Shown in pieces: positions 33,814 through 43,521 of a stretch of 64,000 nt of DNA. A program made the position numbers and the translations under genes. Under the pieces are notes generated by a model. The model was given only the letters and a program-made list of their open reading frames with translations, had not been told where the DNA came from and did no database searches. The stretch spans positions 124,001 to 188,000 of the forward strand of contig NZ_SAIQ01000003.1 in NCBI RefSeq assembly GCF_004118155.1, in the 5' to 3' direction. Positions within the stretch are counted from its first letter, which is position 1, and every line of letters begins with the position of its first letter. The DNA is from Edaphocola flava (GTDB lineage: Bacteria; Bacteroidota; Bacteroidia; Chitinophagales; Chitinophagaceae).

Positions 33814-34173
33814 TTATTTACCTTGTTTAGCCTTTACATATTCCTCGACCAGCTCCGGCGGGCGGCCTACGATGGCCTTATCGCCATCGATCAGGATAGG
33901 GCGCTCCAATAGGATAGGGTGCTCGACCAGCACTTCCAGCCATTGCTCGCTTGTCAGTTCTATATCGCCATACAGTGCTTTAAACAGGTCATCTCCGGTA
34001 CGTACAATATCCTTTGCTTCCTTACCCAGCTTATGCAGCAGCTCAGTCAGTTCTGCTCTGCTCAAAGGATCGGCCACATAATCACGGATGGTATACTCAG
34101 CAGTGCTGTGTTGCATATAATCCAAAGCACAGCGGCTTTTGGAACATTCATTTCTATGTAATAAAGTCATCAT
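33814..34173 (-). CDS. ArsC-like glutaredoxin-fold protein (arsenate reductase family)
   Basis: 119 residues, normal for ArsC/YffB/Spx-type proteins. Cys10 in LLHRNECSKSRCALDYM corresponds to the catalytic Cys (CSKSR); RPILIDGDKAIVGRP gives the conserved Arg and cis-Pro region. Whether it reduces arsenate is not shown: no arsenic genes are nearby, and many ArsC-like proteins in Bacteroidota have other or unknown roles. Its start lies 4 bp after the UbiD stop, so the two are almost certainly co-transcribed. Confidence 0.85.
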   Translation of the reverse strand: MMTLLHRNECSKSRCALDYMQHSTAEYTIRDYVADPLSRAELTELLHKLGKEAKDIVRTGDDLFKALYGDIELTSEQWLEVLVEHPILLERPILIDGDKAIVGRPPELVEEYVKAKQGK

Positions 34174-34177
34174 TGTC

Positions 34178-36007
34178 TTATTTGTTTAAATGGGCTAAAC
34201 TGCCCCCTGGTGCAAAGAAACGGTCTACCATGACCTCTACTTCAGGATCAGGAATCAGTGCCGGTGCATGATGCGGTTTTACGCGGGCATCGATAATCAG
34301 GTGATCACAGCCCCAGTGCTTATGTTCATAAAAGGCATTGATGCCATGAATATCATGCGAAGGGTTACTGCGCGTAAAGGTTACCCAAAGAAAGTTACTT
34401 AATGTTTTTGCGGTAAAGGCCGCATCATCGGCCAGTACAATCATCGGTGTACCCTCCGGCAATTGCCCGTTCAGTCTCGCTTCCAGTTCGCGCATCTCTG
34501 CGCTCACCTGACCGTAGGACTGAAACTGTGGTGCCTGCAATACCACCACACCCGGCAGCACCATATGTGCCGGACCAAAGCCCTGCAACTGCTGTAATAC
34601 AGCAGGCACTTCTTTATCAAGCGTACGTACCGGATCGCCACAGGCAGCAATAACTACCTTAGAACCGGTGTTCAATCCCGTACCGGAATAGTCCAGGGTA
34701 TCGATGGTGGTATTGGTCTGGAAGTGTATATCCCGCTTCAGGTCTATACGGGAGAGGATATAAGTCAGGAAGTCTGCCTCCTTATGTGTACTCAGCTCCT
34801 GTTGCTCCTGTGCGGCAATAAACAGGTATTTGGCCAGGCTCAGTTGCCCGGTACCCAATATGCGATTAGCCACGGTCAGGATCTCTGCCGGTCTTTTTAC
34901 TTTCTGATAAGGTGTATAGCGTTCATATCCGATCGCAAATAAAAGCGGATGTACACCAGCTACATCTACAGCATGTACCTCTTTCACACCCGGCACTTCT
35001 TTAGGCATAGCTTCGCCTGTAAGTTCGTGTATCAGGTCACCAAAGGCAGTATCTTCCTGCGGTGGGCGACCCACTACGGTAAATGGCCAGATGGCATTCT
35101 TGCGGGCATATACCTGCTTCACCTTCATGACCGGGAAAGGGTGGGTGAGGCTGTAATAGCCCAGATGATCTCCGAAAGGCCCTTCGGGCTTGGTCTCATC
35201 GGGATAGATATCGCCGGTAATCACGAAGTCGGCATCATGGCTGATGCAATACCCATCTTCATAACTGTACCGGAATCGTCTGCCGGATAGTAAACCCGCA
35301 AAGGTCAGTTCGCTCAAACCCTCTGGCAGCGGCATTACCGCAGCGAGGGTATGGGCCGGCGGACCACCCACAAATATGCTCACCTTCAGCGGCTGTCCCT
35401 TACGAGCCGCTTTCTGCTGGTGTACGCCTATGCCACGATGTATCTGGTAATGCAGACCGATCTCTTCGTCCTTGATATATTTATTGCCCGAAAGCTGTAT
35501 GCGGTACATACCCAGGTTAGCATTCATCACACCCGGTTTTTCGGGATCTTCACTGTATACCTGCGGAAGGGTGATGAAGGCACCACCATCCATAGGCCAG
35601 TGATGGATCTGCGGCAGATCACTGATCCTGATGCGCTCAAAATCATTGGGCAGATTACTATATTGCTTCGGCAGGGCATTCCAGGCAGCAAGGCCGGTGC
35701 GTATATGTTTAAAAGGAGCTTTCAGCGCCTTCATAGGATCATTCTTCAGCCGTATGATCTCTTCGGTTTTTGCTATGGTCTCTCGAAACAGGAATTTGCT
35801 GCGATCCAGGTTGCCAAACAGATTTGATGCGGCACGGTATTTAGAGCCTTTTACTTTTTCAAATAAAAGGGCTGGCCCATGCTGGGCAAACACCCGCAGG
35901 TGCAGGGCCGCCATCTCCAGGTAAGGGTCAACTTCTTCTTTAATTCTGACTAATTGTCCCTCCTGTTCCAGGTCCAGGACACTCTCTTCTATGCTTTTAT
36001 GAATCAT
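34178..36007 (-). CDS. UbiD family (prFMN-dependent) decarboxylase
   Basis: 609 residues, longer than E. coli UbiD (497) and similar to the long UbiD-type decarboxylases of menaquinone synthesis (recall). UbiD core features are present: NLGMYRIQLSG, HYQIHRGIGVHQQKA, VGGPPAHTLAA, the EGPFGDHLGYYS motif and RPPQEDTAFGDLIHELTG. The C-terminal HDIHGINAF...DHLIIDARVKPH segment resembles the UbiD C-terminal domain. The substrate is not determined; the prFMN-making UbiX is not in the window. It begins a minus-strand run with the ArsC-like and 33294 genes. Confidence 0.9.
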   Translation of the reverse strand: MIHKSIEESVLDLEQEGQLVRIKEEVDPYLEMAALHLRVFAQHGPALLFEKVKGSKYRAASNLFGNLDRSKFLFRETIAKTEEIIRLKNDPMKALKAPFKHIRTGLAAWNALPKQYSNLPNDFERIRISDLPQIHHWPMDGGAFITLPQVYSEDPEKPGVMNANLGMYRIQLSGNKYIKDEEIGLHYQIHRGIGVHQQKAARKGQPLKVSIFVGGPPAHTLAAVMPLPEGLSELTFAGLLSGRRFRYSYEDGYCISHDADFVITGDIYPDETKPEGPFGDHLGYYSLTHPFPVMKVKQVYARKNAIWPFTVVGRPPQEDTAFGDLIHELTGEAMPKEVPGVKEVHAVDVAGVHPLLFAIGYERYTPYQKVKRPAEILTVANRILGTGQLSLAKYLFIAAQEQQELSTHKEADFLTYILSRIDLKRDIHFQTNTTIDTLDYSGTGLNTGSKVVIAACGDPVRTLDKEVPAVLQQLQGFGPAHMVLPGVVVLQAPQFQSYGQVSAEMRELEARLNGQLPEGTPMIVLADDAAFTAKTLSNFLWVTFTRSNPSHDIHGINAFYEHKHWGCDHLIIDARVKPHHAPALIPDPEVEVMVDRFFAPGGSLAHLNK

Positions 36008-36068
36008 TATTTCGACGGAGTAAAACAGCTACAAATATACTCCGAAATGATGAGTCAGGGGCATAAAA

Positions 36069-36095
36069 AAGGTTCCGGATGGCTTCCGGAACCTT
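36069..36095 (-). terminator. Intrinsic terminator of the Oar-like receptor gene
   Basis: 11-bp stem AAGGTTCCGGA/TCCGGAACCTT with a 5-nt loop, followed on the reverse strand by a TTTTTT run. Confidence 0.85.
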
Positions 36096-36118
36096 AAGGC
36101 AAAAGTAAACAATATAGA

Positions 36119-39100
36119 CTAGAAAGTATAGCGAAGGCCGATCTGCATACCCCAGGTGCTGGAAGAGTTTACGCTCTTCATAAAAGCTTTTTTAGGGAAT
36201 ACGGTCTGGCCGTTTTCTTTAACAGTAAGCATATTGAAGCTTGGTTTACCATCGGAGGATACGCTGTTTACCACCAATGGCGTATAGGCATACTGGTTAC
36301 CATTGTTCAGCTGGCTGTAATAACCCCAGTCTTTGTTCAGGAGGTTACCCACATTCAGTATATCCAGGCTGATCTGTAACGTATTGCGGCGGTTGTTTTT
36401 ACCGAAACGGGTATACACATCCTGCAGGATACGTGCATCGAAGCGGTTCAGCCATGGCAGCAGACCAGCATTACGTTCTACATACTCGCCTTTGTACTTA
36501 GACAGTACTTTATCATTAGCCAGGAAGGCATCAAATGCAGCTCTCTGCTCCTCTGCACTATAGGTCTTACCCCCAACGGTCAGCGGTACAAAATTGATCT
36601 CAGAAGAGCTGGCCGGTAAGTACATCAGGTCCAGAGACACCCCGTCCTTATTGATATCTCCGGAATAAGTATAGGCATAACGGCCCTGGTTGGAACCCTG
36701 GTAGAACAATGATATGGTAGTCGCCAGGTGATCGGCATAATTAATACGATAAGAAACTGAACCTACTACACGGTGCGGAATAGCGTACTGAGAGATACCC
36801 AGTAACTGCTCATTCGGATCGTTGATAGAATAGTTATTAGACCAGGCAGAGTTGGCTGCCGATCCCGGGTTACCGGTGATGTCTTTGGCCGCAGAATAGT
36901 TATAGAATAAGGAACCGCTGAATCCATGATAGTTGCTCACACTCACACCCGCAGAAGCCGCTACAGACTGCCCCAGGCTGCTGTTGGCCAGTACCGGGAT
37001 AATGGTTCCGGTACTATTGGTATACTTCACATCATTATTAAAGTAATCACGGGTATCACCACCATTATTCAGCTTGGCCGTAGCTGCTTTCCTGTTGGCA
37101 TTATACTGATACACGCCTACGATATCTTTGGTATAAATCACATCTGCGGTGAATACCAGCGGCGTATTGCCCAGTCTGTAATCGATACCCACATTGGATC
37201 TCCACACCTGCGGCATTTTAAAATCCGGATCGATCAGGGAGAAAGAACCCGGTACGGCTGCTTTAGGAGAAGACGGAAAATCTGAGGTCAGCTTGCTCGG
37301 CCAGTACATCGGATCTGCCTCCAGGTGATCAATTTTATTCAGGGTAGCTGCACTTACCGGCTCAAAGGTATTCTGGATTACACCGGCATTTGTCGGCATA
37401 TTGGTAAACCATACGAACGGAATATTACCGGTAAAGATACCTGTACCACCTCTTAATTGCAGGGAACGATCACCTACTACATCGTAGTTGAACCCTACAC
37501 GCGGGGATAACATGATTTTTGATTTAGGCCACATTGCAGTGGTAAAGGTTGTCGGTACGCCTTTGTTATTCAGTAACTGTACGGTATCTATAGAGGCATT
37601 GCCCACCGGTTTGTTGAAGAACAGGGGCATATCTGCACGCAGACCGTAGGTCAGTTTAAACTGCGGATTTACATTAACCTGATCCTGTACATAAAGACCC
37701 GCCAGGCCAAAGTTTACACGGGCATAATTATCTGCACCATTATAGGCATAAGTCACGCCATATGCAGTAGGCTTGCCTCCAGCAAGGAATTCAGATACGG
37801 AGTTATAACGATAGTAGGAGGTACCCATACGCATATAGCTATTGGCATAGCTCATGGTCTGGAAGTTAAGCCCTCCGGTAAAGTTATGTTTGCCTACCTG
37901 ATACGTAATATTGTCTACGATGTTGATGTTATTATTGATCACATCATTATTGTAGGAGAATAGTTCTGTACCAAAGCTCATGTAGTTGTTCTTACCGGTA
38001 CGCTTTCCGGTAGAATCTGCCGGCTGCAGGTCACCATCCCAGATATCTACAAAAGGAAACAGGTTGCCCGGTGTACTGCGGGTATCCTGTATGCGGCTGT
38101 AGGTAGCCAGTAACTGGTTAGATACCTTCGGAGAGATCTTGCTGTTGAGCTCTGCTGAAACAGACATTACCTTGTTCAGGAAAGAGTAATTGGCATTCTC
38201 GAATGAAATAGATTCGGAACCGATACGGGATGCCGTAGAGCGGGGATTAGGACCGGATGTGGCATTGGTACCCTGATCGGATGTACCCCGCATCTGGTTG
38301 TATTTTACCGTAAGGGTATTTTTATCATTTATGTTCCAGTCCAGGCGCAGTAAGCCTTTGATGTTATTATTGACATAGTTATCGGCATAGCCTTCATAAC
38401 GTCCGGGATCATAACCATATTGATTTTTCAGGTAATTGCTTACCGACATCAGGTCGCTTTCTTTTACGCGGGTTACATTGGCCTCACTGCCATTGCTGCC
38501 ATTATTCGCTTTCCAGAGATTACCCTGGCTCAGCTGGTTTTCATATTCGAAGTTGGCAAAGAAGAACAGTTTATTCTTAATGATCGGTCCGCCGAAACGC
38601 ACACCGTATGTCTCGCCCGAAGTACGGCTTGATTTGGCTAATGTATCGCTACCCACCTTAACACCATTGAAGGATTTAGGGCGCAGGAATGCGTATGCCG
38701 ATCCGGTAAAATCATTGGTACCGCTGCGGGTCACCGCATTGATTCCGGCACCGGTAAAGCCCGTCTGGCGTACATCATAAGGAGCAACGTTCACCTGCAC
38801 TTCTTCAATCGCATCGATAGAGATCGGCTGGTTACCACCACCTGGCAGCGGATCGGAGCTGAGCCCGAAACCATTATTAAAGCTGGCACCATCGATCTGT
38901 ACATTGTTATATCGTCCGTCACGACCGGCAAAGCCATTACCATTGGCCTGTGGCGTAAGACGGGTAAAGTCTGTAAGGCTTCTCTTAATCGTAGGCATAC
39001 GACTGATCGTCGTTACATTGATATTGGTAGAAGCACCGGTGCGATCGCTGTTCAGCAAAGGATTTTTAAAAGCCAGTACCTCTACTGCACTCAATTCCTT

Positions 39101-39442
39101 GTTCTGATCTGCACCTATTTTAGCCTGTAATACATAATCATCTCCCAGGGCCAGTGTAAGGTCTTTATATACCTGCTCGCCACTGCCCATAGAGCTTACC
39201 GTAACGGTATACGGGCCACCGGGGCGCATACCCTGCATACTGAAATAGCCGTTCTCTGTACTAACGGTACTGTATTTCGTTCCGGATGGCATATGTATTG
39301 CGGTCACAATTGCTCCGGGAACAATAGCATTCTGCTCATCTTTAACGGTTCCTCTGATACCCGATGTGGTTACCTGTGCACTGGCAACTATACCGGAAGC
39401 GATAAATGCTCCGGTCAACATTAACGCGTACTTGTTCTTCAT
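36119..39442 (-). CDS. Oar-like TonB-dependent receptor with carboxypeptidase-regulatory domain
   Basis: 1107 residues. Signal peptide (about 1-22, IVASAQ); CarboxypepD_reg-like domain (about 27-115, GIRGTVKDEQNAIVPGAIVT); plug domain (about 120-245, LSAVEVLAF ... NNVQIDGASFNNGFG, AIEEVQVNVAPYDVRQTGFT), then a very large beta-barrel ending WGMQIGLRYTF. The arrangement matches Oar-type receptors. In Myxococcus Oar has been linked to intercellular signal export; here the cargo is unknown. No SusD-like partner is next to it, which argues against a glycan-utilisation locus. Its own terminator follows at 36069-36095. Confidence 0.92.
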   Translation of the reverse strand: MKNKYALMLTGAFIASGIVASAQVTTSGIRGTVKDEQNAIVPGAIVTAIHMPSGTKYSTVSTENGYFSMQGMRPGGPYTVTVSSMGSGEQVYKDLTLALGDDYVLQAKIGADQNKELSAVEVLAFKNPLLNSDRTGASTNINVTTISRMPTIKRSLTDFTRLTPQANGNGFAGRDGRYNNVQIDGASFNNGFGLSSDPLPGGGNQPISIDAIEEVQVNVAPYDVRQTGFTGAGINAVTRSGTNDFTGSAYAFLRPKSFNGVKVGSDTLAKSSRTSGETYGVRFGGPIIKNKLFFFANFEYENQLSQGNLWKANNGSNGSEANVTRVKESDLMSVSNYLKNQYGYDPGRYEGYADNYVNNNIKGLLRLDWNINDKNTLTVKYNQMRGTSDQGTNATSGPNPRSTASRIGSESISFENANYSFLNKVMSVSAELNSKISPKVSNQLLATYSRIQDTRSTPGNLFPFVDIWDGDLQPADSTGKRTGKNNYMSFGTELFSYNNDVINNNINIVDNITYQVGKHNFTGGLNFQTMSYANSYMRMGTSYYRYNSVSEFLAGGKPTAYGVTYAYNGADNYARVNFGLAGLYVQDQVNVNPQFKLTYGLRADMPLFFNKPVGNASIDTVQLLNNKGVPTTFTTAMWPKSKIMLSPRVGFNYDVVGDRSLQLRGGTGIFTGNIPFVWFTNMPTNAGVIQNTFEPVSAATLNKIDHLEADPMYWPSKLTSDFPSSPKAAVPGSFSLIDPDFKMPQVWRSNVGIDYRLGNTPLVFTADVIYTKDIVGVYQYNANRKAATAKLNNGGDTRDYFNNDVKYTNSTGTIIPVLANSSLGQSVAASAGVSVSNYHGFSGSLFYNYSAAKDITGNPGSAANSAWSNNYSINDPNEQLLGISQYAIPHRVVGSVSYRINYADHLATTISLFYQGSNQGRYAYTYSGDINKDGVSLDLMYLPASSSEINFVPLTVGGKTYSAEEQRAAFDAFLANDKVLSKYKGEYVERNAGLLPWLNRFDARILQDVYTRFGKNNRRNTLQISLDILNVGNLLNKDWGYYSQLNNGNQYAYTPLVVNSVSSDGKPSFNMLTVKENGQTVFPKKAFMKSVNSSSTWGMQIGLRYTF

Positions 39443-39532
39443 AATTTATATTATTTAAAATATGAAACAAAAGTAGACAGCTAATATTATGGAATAATTA
39501 CGGAATCGTTAATTGCAGACTAAGCCAAAAAA

Positions 39533-39557
39533 GCCCTGAAGTAAACAACTTCAGGGC
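39533..39557 (-). terminator. Intrinsic terminator of the GH3 gene
   Basis: 10-bp stem GCCCTGAAGT/ACTTCAGGGC with a 5-nt loop, followed on the reverse strand by TTTTTT. Confidence 0.85.
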
Positions 39558-39586
39558 CTTAATACTATGTACTATATTATTAACCT

Positions 39587-41116
39587 CTACTTTTTCAGGA
39601 ACTCTTCCCAGTCTCTCAGCTGAGATCCTTTCAATACACGTGGGAATTTGTTCATCGCGCCATATTTACCCATATGCTTCAGGTAATCAATAAAGCGCTC
39701 TTTCGGCAGGATCTCTACAAAGACTTCCTTCAATGCAGATTGTCTCTCTACCGCGTAATCATCATTGATTTTACACAGGGTTTCATCAATAATCCTTTTA
39801 ATCTGTTCTTTGTCCGCATCAACATTATCACAACCGATATACCATCTGTGTGCAAAGCGGTTCTCGTAAGCGAAGCCGGTCACGGTAAATTCACCGATAT
39901 GAAGGCCTGTCTCACTCGCCAGTGCATCAATGGCTTTGTTCATATTGTCTACAGACATATGCTCGCCGCACAGGCTCAGGAACTGCTTGGTACGGCCTAC
40001 AATGATGATCTCGTTATGTCTTACAGAGGTAAAACGCACTACATCACCGATGATATAACGCCATGCACCGGAACAGGTCGATAGCATTACGGCATAATCG
40101 ATACCTTTTTCTACCTCGTGGATAAACTTGGTCTGTGCATTTGGTTTGATCTCGCCATCTTCCGTAAAGTTCTCTTCTGTAAACGGAACGAACTCAAAGA
40201 AGATACCGGAATTCAGTTCCAGTTGTATGCCTGAAACCCCAGGTCTGGACTGGAAGCCAAAGGACCCCTCAGAAGCCATATAGGTTTCGATATAAGTAAC
40301 CGGCTTGCCCATCAGGCGTTTCAGCGGCTCGCGGTATGGTTCAAAAGCCACACCACCGTGAATATATACAGCCAGGTTAGGCCACATTTCATGAATATTA
40401 TTCAGCTTGTATTTCTTCACAATCTCCTCCAGTACAATCAGCGCCCAGGCAGGAACACCACAAAGCGTGCCCACATTCCATTTAGGAGCACTCTCCACGA
40501 TCAACTTGATGCGCTCTTCCCAGTTGGGGCTTTTAGAGATTTTCTTTCCTGGTTTGTAGAGTAAATTGGAGAATAATTTAGGCATATTCTTGGCACTGAT
40601 GCCACTCATATCCCCCTCATAATAATCTTCGCGCTCCAGCAGGGAAGTGGTACCGCCCAGCATCAGGATGCCTTTGGTAAATGTTGCCGGTGGAATGTCG
40701 AAGTTGGTCATGGAATAGAATTGCTTCAATCCCACTTTTTTGATAGACCGGATCATATCAGAAGTCACCGGGATGTGCTTGCTTGCTGATTCCGAAGTAC
40801 CGGAGCTCAGGGCGAAATATTTTACTTTACCCGGCCAGGCCACATCGCTTTCGCTTTTCAGACAACGATGCCACCATTGCTCGTGCATGGAGTTATAGTT
40901 ATGTGCAGGAATGCCGTTTTTGAATACCATCGGAAAGTCAACCGCTTCCGAGAGTATTTTTTCAAATCCGTAATGTTTTCCGAAGGAAGTGTATTGGGCT
41001 TTTTCCAACAACTTTTTCAAAGTCTTGCGTTGCAGATTCCAGTCGTTGTCCTTTTTCTTGCTGAAACGTTTACGAATCTTAAGGGAACGGGAAATGATTT
41101 CTCCTATTAAAGGCAT
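39587..41116 (-). CDS. GH3 family acyl-adenylating protein (auxin-responsive GH3-like)
   Basis: 509 residues, full length for the ANL-superfamily GH3 proteins. ATP-binding motif FALSSGTSESASKHIPVT, the YMASEGSFG segment (counterpart of YxxxEG), VMLSTCSGAWRYIIGDVVRFT for the third motif, and the C-terminal TKQFLSLCGEHMSVDN lid. Plant members join amino acids to auxin and jasmonate; the bacterial substrate is unknown. The gene is monocistronic (terminator at 39533), with an upstream gap of 147 bp. Confidence 0.9.
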   Translation of the reverse strand: MPLIGEIISRSLKIRKRFSKKKDNDWNLQRKTLKKLLEKAQYTSFGKHYGFEKILSEAVDFPMVFKNGIPAHNYNSMHEQWWHRCLKSESDVAWPGKVKYFALSSGTSESASKHIPVTSDMIRSIKKVGLKQFYSMTNFDIPPATFTKGILMLGGTTSLLEREDYYEGDMSGISAKNMPKLFSNLLYKPGKKISKSPNWEERIKLIVESAPKWNVGTLCGVPAWALIVLEEIVKKYKLNNIHEMWPNLAVYIHGGVAFEPYREPLKRLMGKPVTYIETYMASEGSFGFQSRPGVSGIQLELNSGIFFEFVPFTEENFTEDGEIKPNAQTKFIHEVEKGIDYAVMLSTCSGAWRYIIGDVVRFTSVRHNEIIIVGRTKQFLSLCGEHMSVDNMNKAIDALASETGLHIGEFTVTGFAYENRFAHRWYIGCDNVDADKEQIKRIIDETLCKINDDYAVERQSALKEVFVEILPKERFIDYLKHMGKYGAMNKFPRVLKGSQLRDWEEFLKK

Positions 41117-41263
41117 AATAAATTGAGACAGTAATGTTTTCAGGTGCGAAGTTAACTATATTCATTGTGCATTAACAAATAAAGTATTTAAAAGATAACA
41201 CAACAAATGGCCATATTACGGTTAAATACAGTAAATAGAGTAGGGTACATGCACTCAGGCATC

Positions 41264-41896
41264 TCAGCAGCGCTGCTGTATCACCGCCAGTAACTCATCC
41301 GGTGTATGCGCCATAGAAAGTGCTGCATCACCCTGTATTACCCCGGCGCCCTCAAATCCCCAGCTGACCCATACCGGCTTTATGCCCGCCTTATCACAGG
41401 CCGTAATATCCCGCTGCTCATCACAAATATAGAGCACCTCATCACTATGCAGTTTTTGTTCCCGCAGAAATTTGCGGAAGACCCTGTCTTTACCAAAGAG
41501 CTTTCCCGAACAGTAAATATCATCCGGAGGTGCTATGCCGTTCAGCTCCATTATGCCCTTTATAATAACCGGATCATTGGAGGAAAGAATCCCGACCTTC
41601 AGTCCTGAAGTACGAAGAGTATCCAGCAAAGCAGCCATACCGGGAATAAGCGGCACATCCATTATCTGCTCCTGGTATATCGCAAGCATCTCCTTTCTGA
41701 GGAAGGGAAGTCTGTATAAGGGAACCTTCAGGTACAGGAAGCGGTCCAGCATAGACAGACTATTGATATAGTCCAGCTCTTCGGGCTTTATTGTCTTGAA
41801 ATGATACTTTTCAGCAATGCGGTTAAAGGCAATTACCACAGCATCTTTAGAATCGACCAGCGTGCCGTCGAAGTCGAAAAGGACATATCGGATCAT
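41264..41896 (-). CDS. HAD superfamily hydrolase, phosphoglycolate-phosphatase-like
   Basis: 210 residues. HAD motif I LFDFDGTLVDS with nucleophile Asp8 and acid Asp10, a helical C1 cap (about 20-90), motif II LSSND, motif III Lys (GKLFGKDRVF) and motif IV CDEQRDITACDKAG (the usual G-D-x-x-x-D begins with Cys here). Typical of phosphoglycolate/sugar phosphatases of the Gph group, with unknown substrate. It starts near 41896, divergent from the 42053 gene. Confidence 0.88.
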   Translation of the reverse strand: MIRYVLFDFDGTLVDSKDAVVIAFNRIAEKYHFKTIKPEELDYINSLSMLDRFLYLKVPLYRLPFLRKEMLAIYQEQIMDVPLIPGMAALLDTLRTSGLKVGILSSNDPVIIKGIMELNGIAPPDDIYCSGKLFGKDRVFRKFLREQKLHSDEVLYICDEQRDITACDKAGIKPVWVSWGFEGAGVIQGDAALSMAHTPDELLAVIQQRC

Positions 41897-41996
41897 AATA
41901 AAATAGCTTCCCGGTATTATTGCGGGTCGGTCAAATGTACAATAAGTCCTACATATGTCATAAATTCGCCATTAGACACATAAAATTTATATTACT

Positions 41997-42027
41997 TTGT
42001 TAAAATGAAATGATTTAACTACTTTTG
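41997..42027 (+). promoter_or_regulatory. Promoter for the 42053-43869 gene run
   Basis: TTG (41997-41999), 20 bp, TACTTTTG (42020-42027, then C); ATG 25 bp further. The spacing equals that of the purF-like promoter. Confidence 0.65.
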
Positions 42028-42052
42028 CACACGTTTTAAATCGCCAGTACAG

Positions 42053-42319
42053 ATGACATCAAAAATGATCCAAAAGGAAGAGATTGAAAATTATTTAATC
42101 GTTCCTGCGGCACAAGACAAATCAACTTCTTTAATCAAAGAATTAGAATATGCGGTAAGATTGGGTAATGAGTATAAAGGTAAAACCATTATTACCTTCC
42201 AATCCTCAGAAGGCCCGCTGACTGTTGAAACGACAGTATGGTCCGTTACCGAAAGGAATATTCAGCTGAAAGGCGGAATCATTATTCCTTTGTCCAGCAT
42301 CATTATGGTATCTTTCTAA
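42053..42319 (+). CDS. Small conserved cytosolic protein, unknown function
   Basis: 88 residues, no signal or TM helix. The C-terminal 55 residues read as a five-strand barrel: KGKTIITFQSSEGPLTVETT, VWSVTERNIQLKGGIIIPLS, SIIMVSF. The VETTVW and ILKGGxxIP-type text is conserved in small Bacteroidota proteins that I recall only as uncharacterised. The N-terminal helix contains LIKELEYAVRLGNEY. A nucleic-acid-binding or chaperone-like barrel is conceivable but not shown. It follows a good promoter, and the GT4 gene comes 66 bp later. Confidence 0.8.
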   Translation: MTSKMIQKEEIENYLIVPAAQDKSTSLIKELEYAVRLGNEYKGKTIITFQSSEGPLTVETTVWSVTERNIQLKGGIIIPLSSIIMVSF

Positions 42320-42385
42320 AAAAATTCTTTTAATTTAACATATTCAGGGATAGTTTCGCGTAGAAATTATCCTTTATTTTTATTT

Positions 42386-43510
42386 ATGAGAATCGGCGTC
42401 AATACAAGATTATTACTTAAAGGAAAACTGGAAGGCATAGGATGGTTTGCACATGAAACCCTGAAACGCATTGTGCAGGATCATCCCGAACATGAATTTT
42501 TCTTTTTCTTCGATCGTCCTTATGATCCGGAATTTGTCTTTGCCTCCAATGTAACCCCGGTAGTGATTGGCCCGCAAGCCCGCCATCCCATTTTATTTTA
42601 TATCTGGTGCGAATGGAGCATTCCTCATGCGCTGAAAAAATACAAGATAGACCTATACCTATCTCCGGACAACTACGGTAGTCTGCGTACCAAAGTACCT
42701 ACCTGTCTCGTTATTCATGACCTGGCTTTCGAGCACTATCCCAAATTTGTCAAGCGGTCTCACCTGATGCATTATAAGCATTATATGCCCAGGTTTGCCG
42801 CAAAAGCGACCCGCATTGCCACCGTTTCGACGTTTACCAAAGAAGACCTGGTTGAAAAATACAAGGTACCTGCAGACAAGATCGACGTGGTGTATAATGG
42901 CGCCCATGACGAATACAAACCTTTGCCTTACGAAGAGCGGAAAGCTGTAAAAGAGCAGTATACCGGGGGTAAAGAATTTTTCCTGTTTATCGGTGCCCTG
43001 CATCCCCGCAAGAACATTATCAATATGCTAAAGGCATTTGTAAAGTTCAAAAGGAGACAGAAAAGCCCGATGAAGCTGGTTATTGTCGGCCGCCTGGCCT
43101 GGCTTTCCAAAGAGATACAGGAAGCCAAAGACCGCATGCCTTATAAGGAAGATGTGATCTGGCTGGGATATAAGCCTGTAGAGGAACTGGCACGCATTAC
43201 CGCTGCCGCCTATGCAATGCTGTATCCGTCATTGTTTGAAGGCTTTGGTATTCCTATCCTGGAGGCACTGACCTGTAATGTACCGGTTATTGCATCCAAT
43301 ACCTCTTCTATGCCGGAGGTAACCGGAGATGCCGGTATACTGGTAGACCCATCTGATGTAGACGATATTGCCAGTGCTATGGAGAAAATGTACAAAGATG
43401 AGCAGTTGCGTGACCGCATGGTACGCCTGGCGCCTGTACAAAGCAGCAAATTCAGCTGGGATAAAAGTGCGGAAAATCTATGGGCATCTATGATGCGTTG
43501 CGTAGAATAA
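42386..43510 (+). CDS. Glycosyltransferase family 4 (GT-B fold)
   Basis: 374 residues. RIGVNTRLLLKGKLEGIGWF opens the GT-B N-terminal Rossmann fold; the C-terminal domain shows GALHPRKNIINMLKAF, VWLGYKP-like text and the E-x7-E motif SLFEGFGIPILEA around residues 281-293, then VIASNTSSMPEV and GILVDP. A retaining nucleotide-sugar glycosyltransferase, cytosolic or membrane peripheral, probably of cell-surface glycan synthesis; specificity unknown. Its stop is 11 bp before the yraN start chosen here. Confidence 0.92.
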   Translation: MRIGVNTRLLLKGKLEGIGWFAHETLKRIVQDHPEHEFFFFFDRPYDPEFVFASNVTPVVIGPQARHPILFYIWCEWSIPHALKKYKIDLYLSPDNYGSLRTKVPTCLVIHDLAFEHYPKFVKRSHLMHYKHYMPRFAAKATRIATVSTFTKEDLVEKYKVPADKIDVVYNGAHDEYKPLPYEERKAVKEQYTGGKEFFLFIGALHPRKNIINMLKAFVKFKRRQKSPMKLVIVGRLAWLSKEIQEAKDRMPYKEDVIWLGYKPVEELARITAAAYAMLYPSLFEGFGIPILEALTCNVPVIASNTSSMPEVTGDAGILVDPSDVDDIASAMEKMYKDEQLRDRMVRLAPVQSSKFSWDKSAENLWASMMRCVE

Positions 43511-43521
43511 ACAAATCCGCT

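Noticed and set aside
33814-34173. Arsenic-resistance locus
   Set aside because: Only the ArsC-like protein is present; no arsR, arsB/acr3 or arsM nearby, so the name would overstate the evidence.
36119-39442. Polysaccharide utilisation locus
   Set aside because: The receptor is Oar-like and lacks a SusD partner and any glycoside hydrolase next to it.
43480-43521. Earlier ATG for yraN
   Set aside because: Overlaps the GT4 gene and adds residues not typical of YraN; the MATKG start fits the family.
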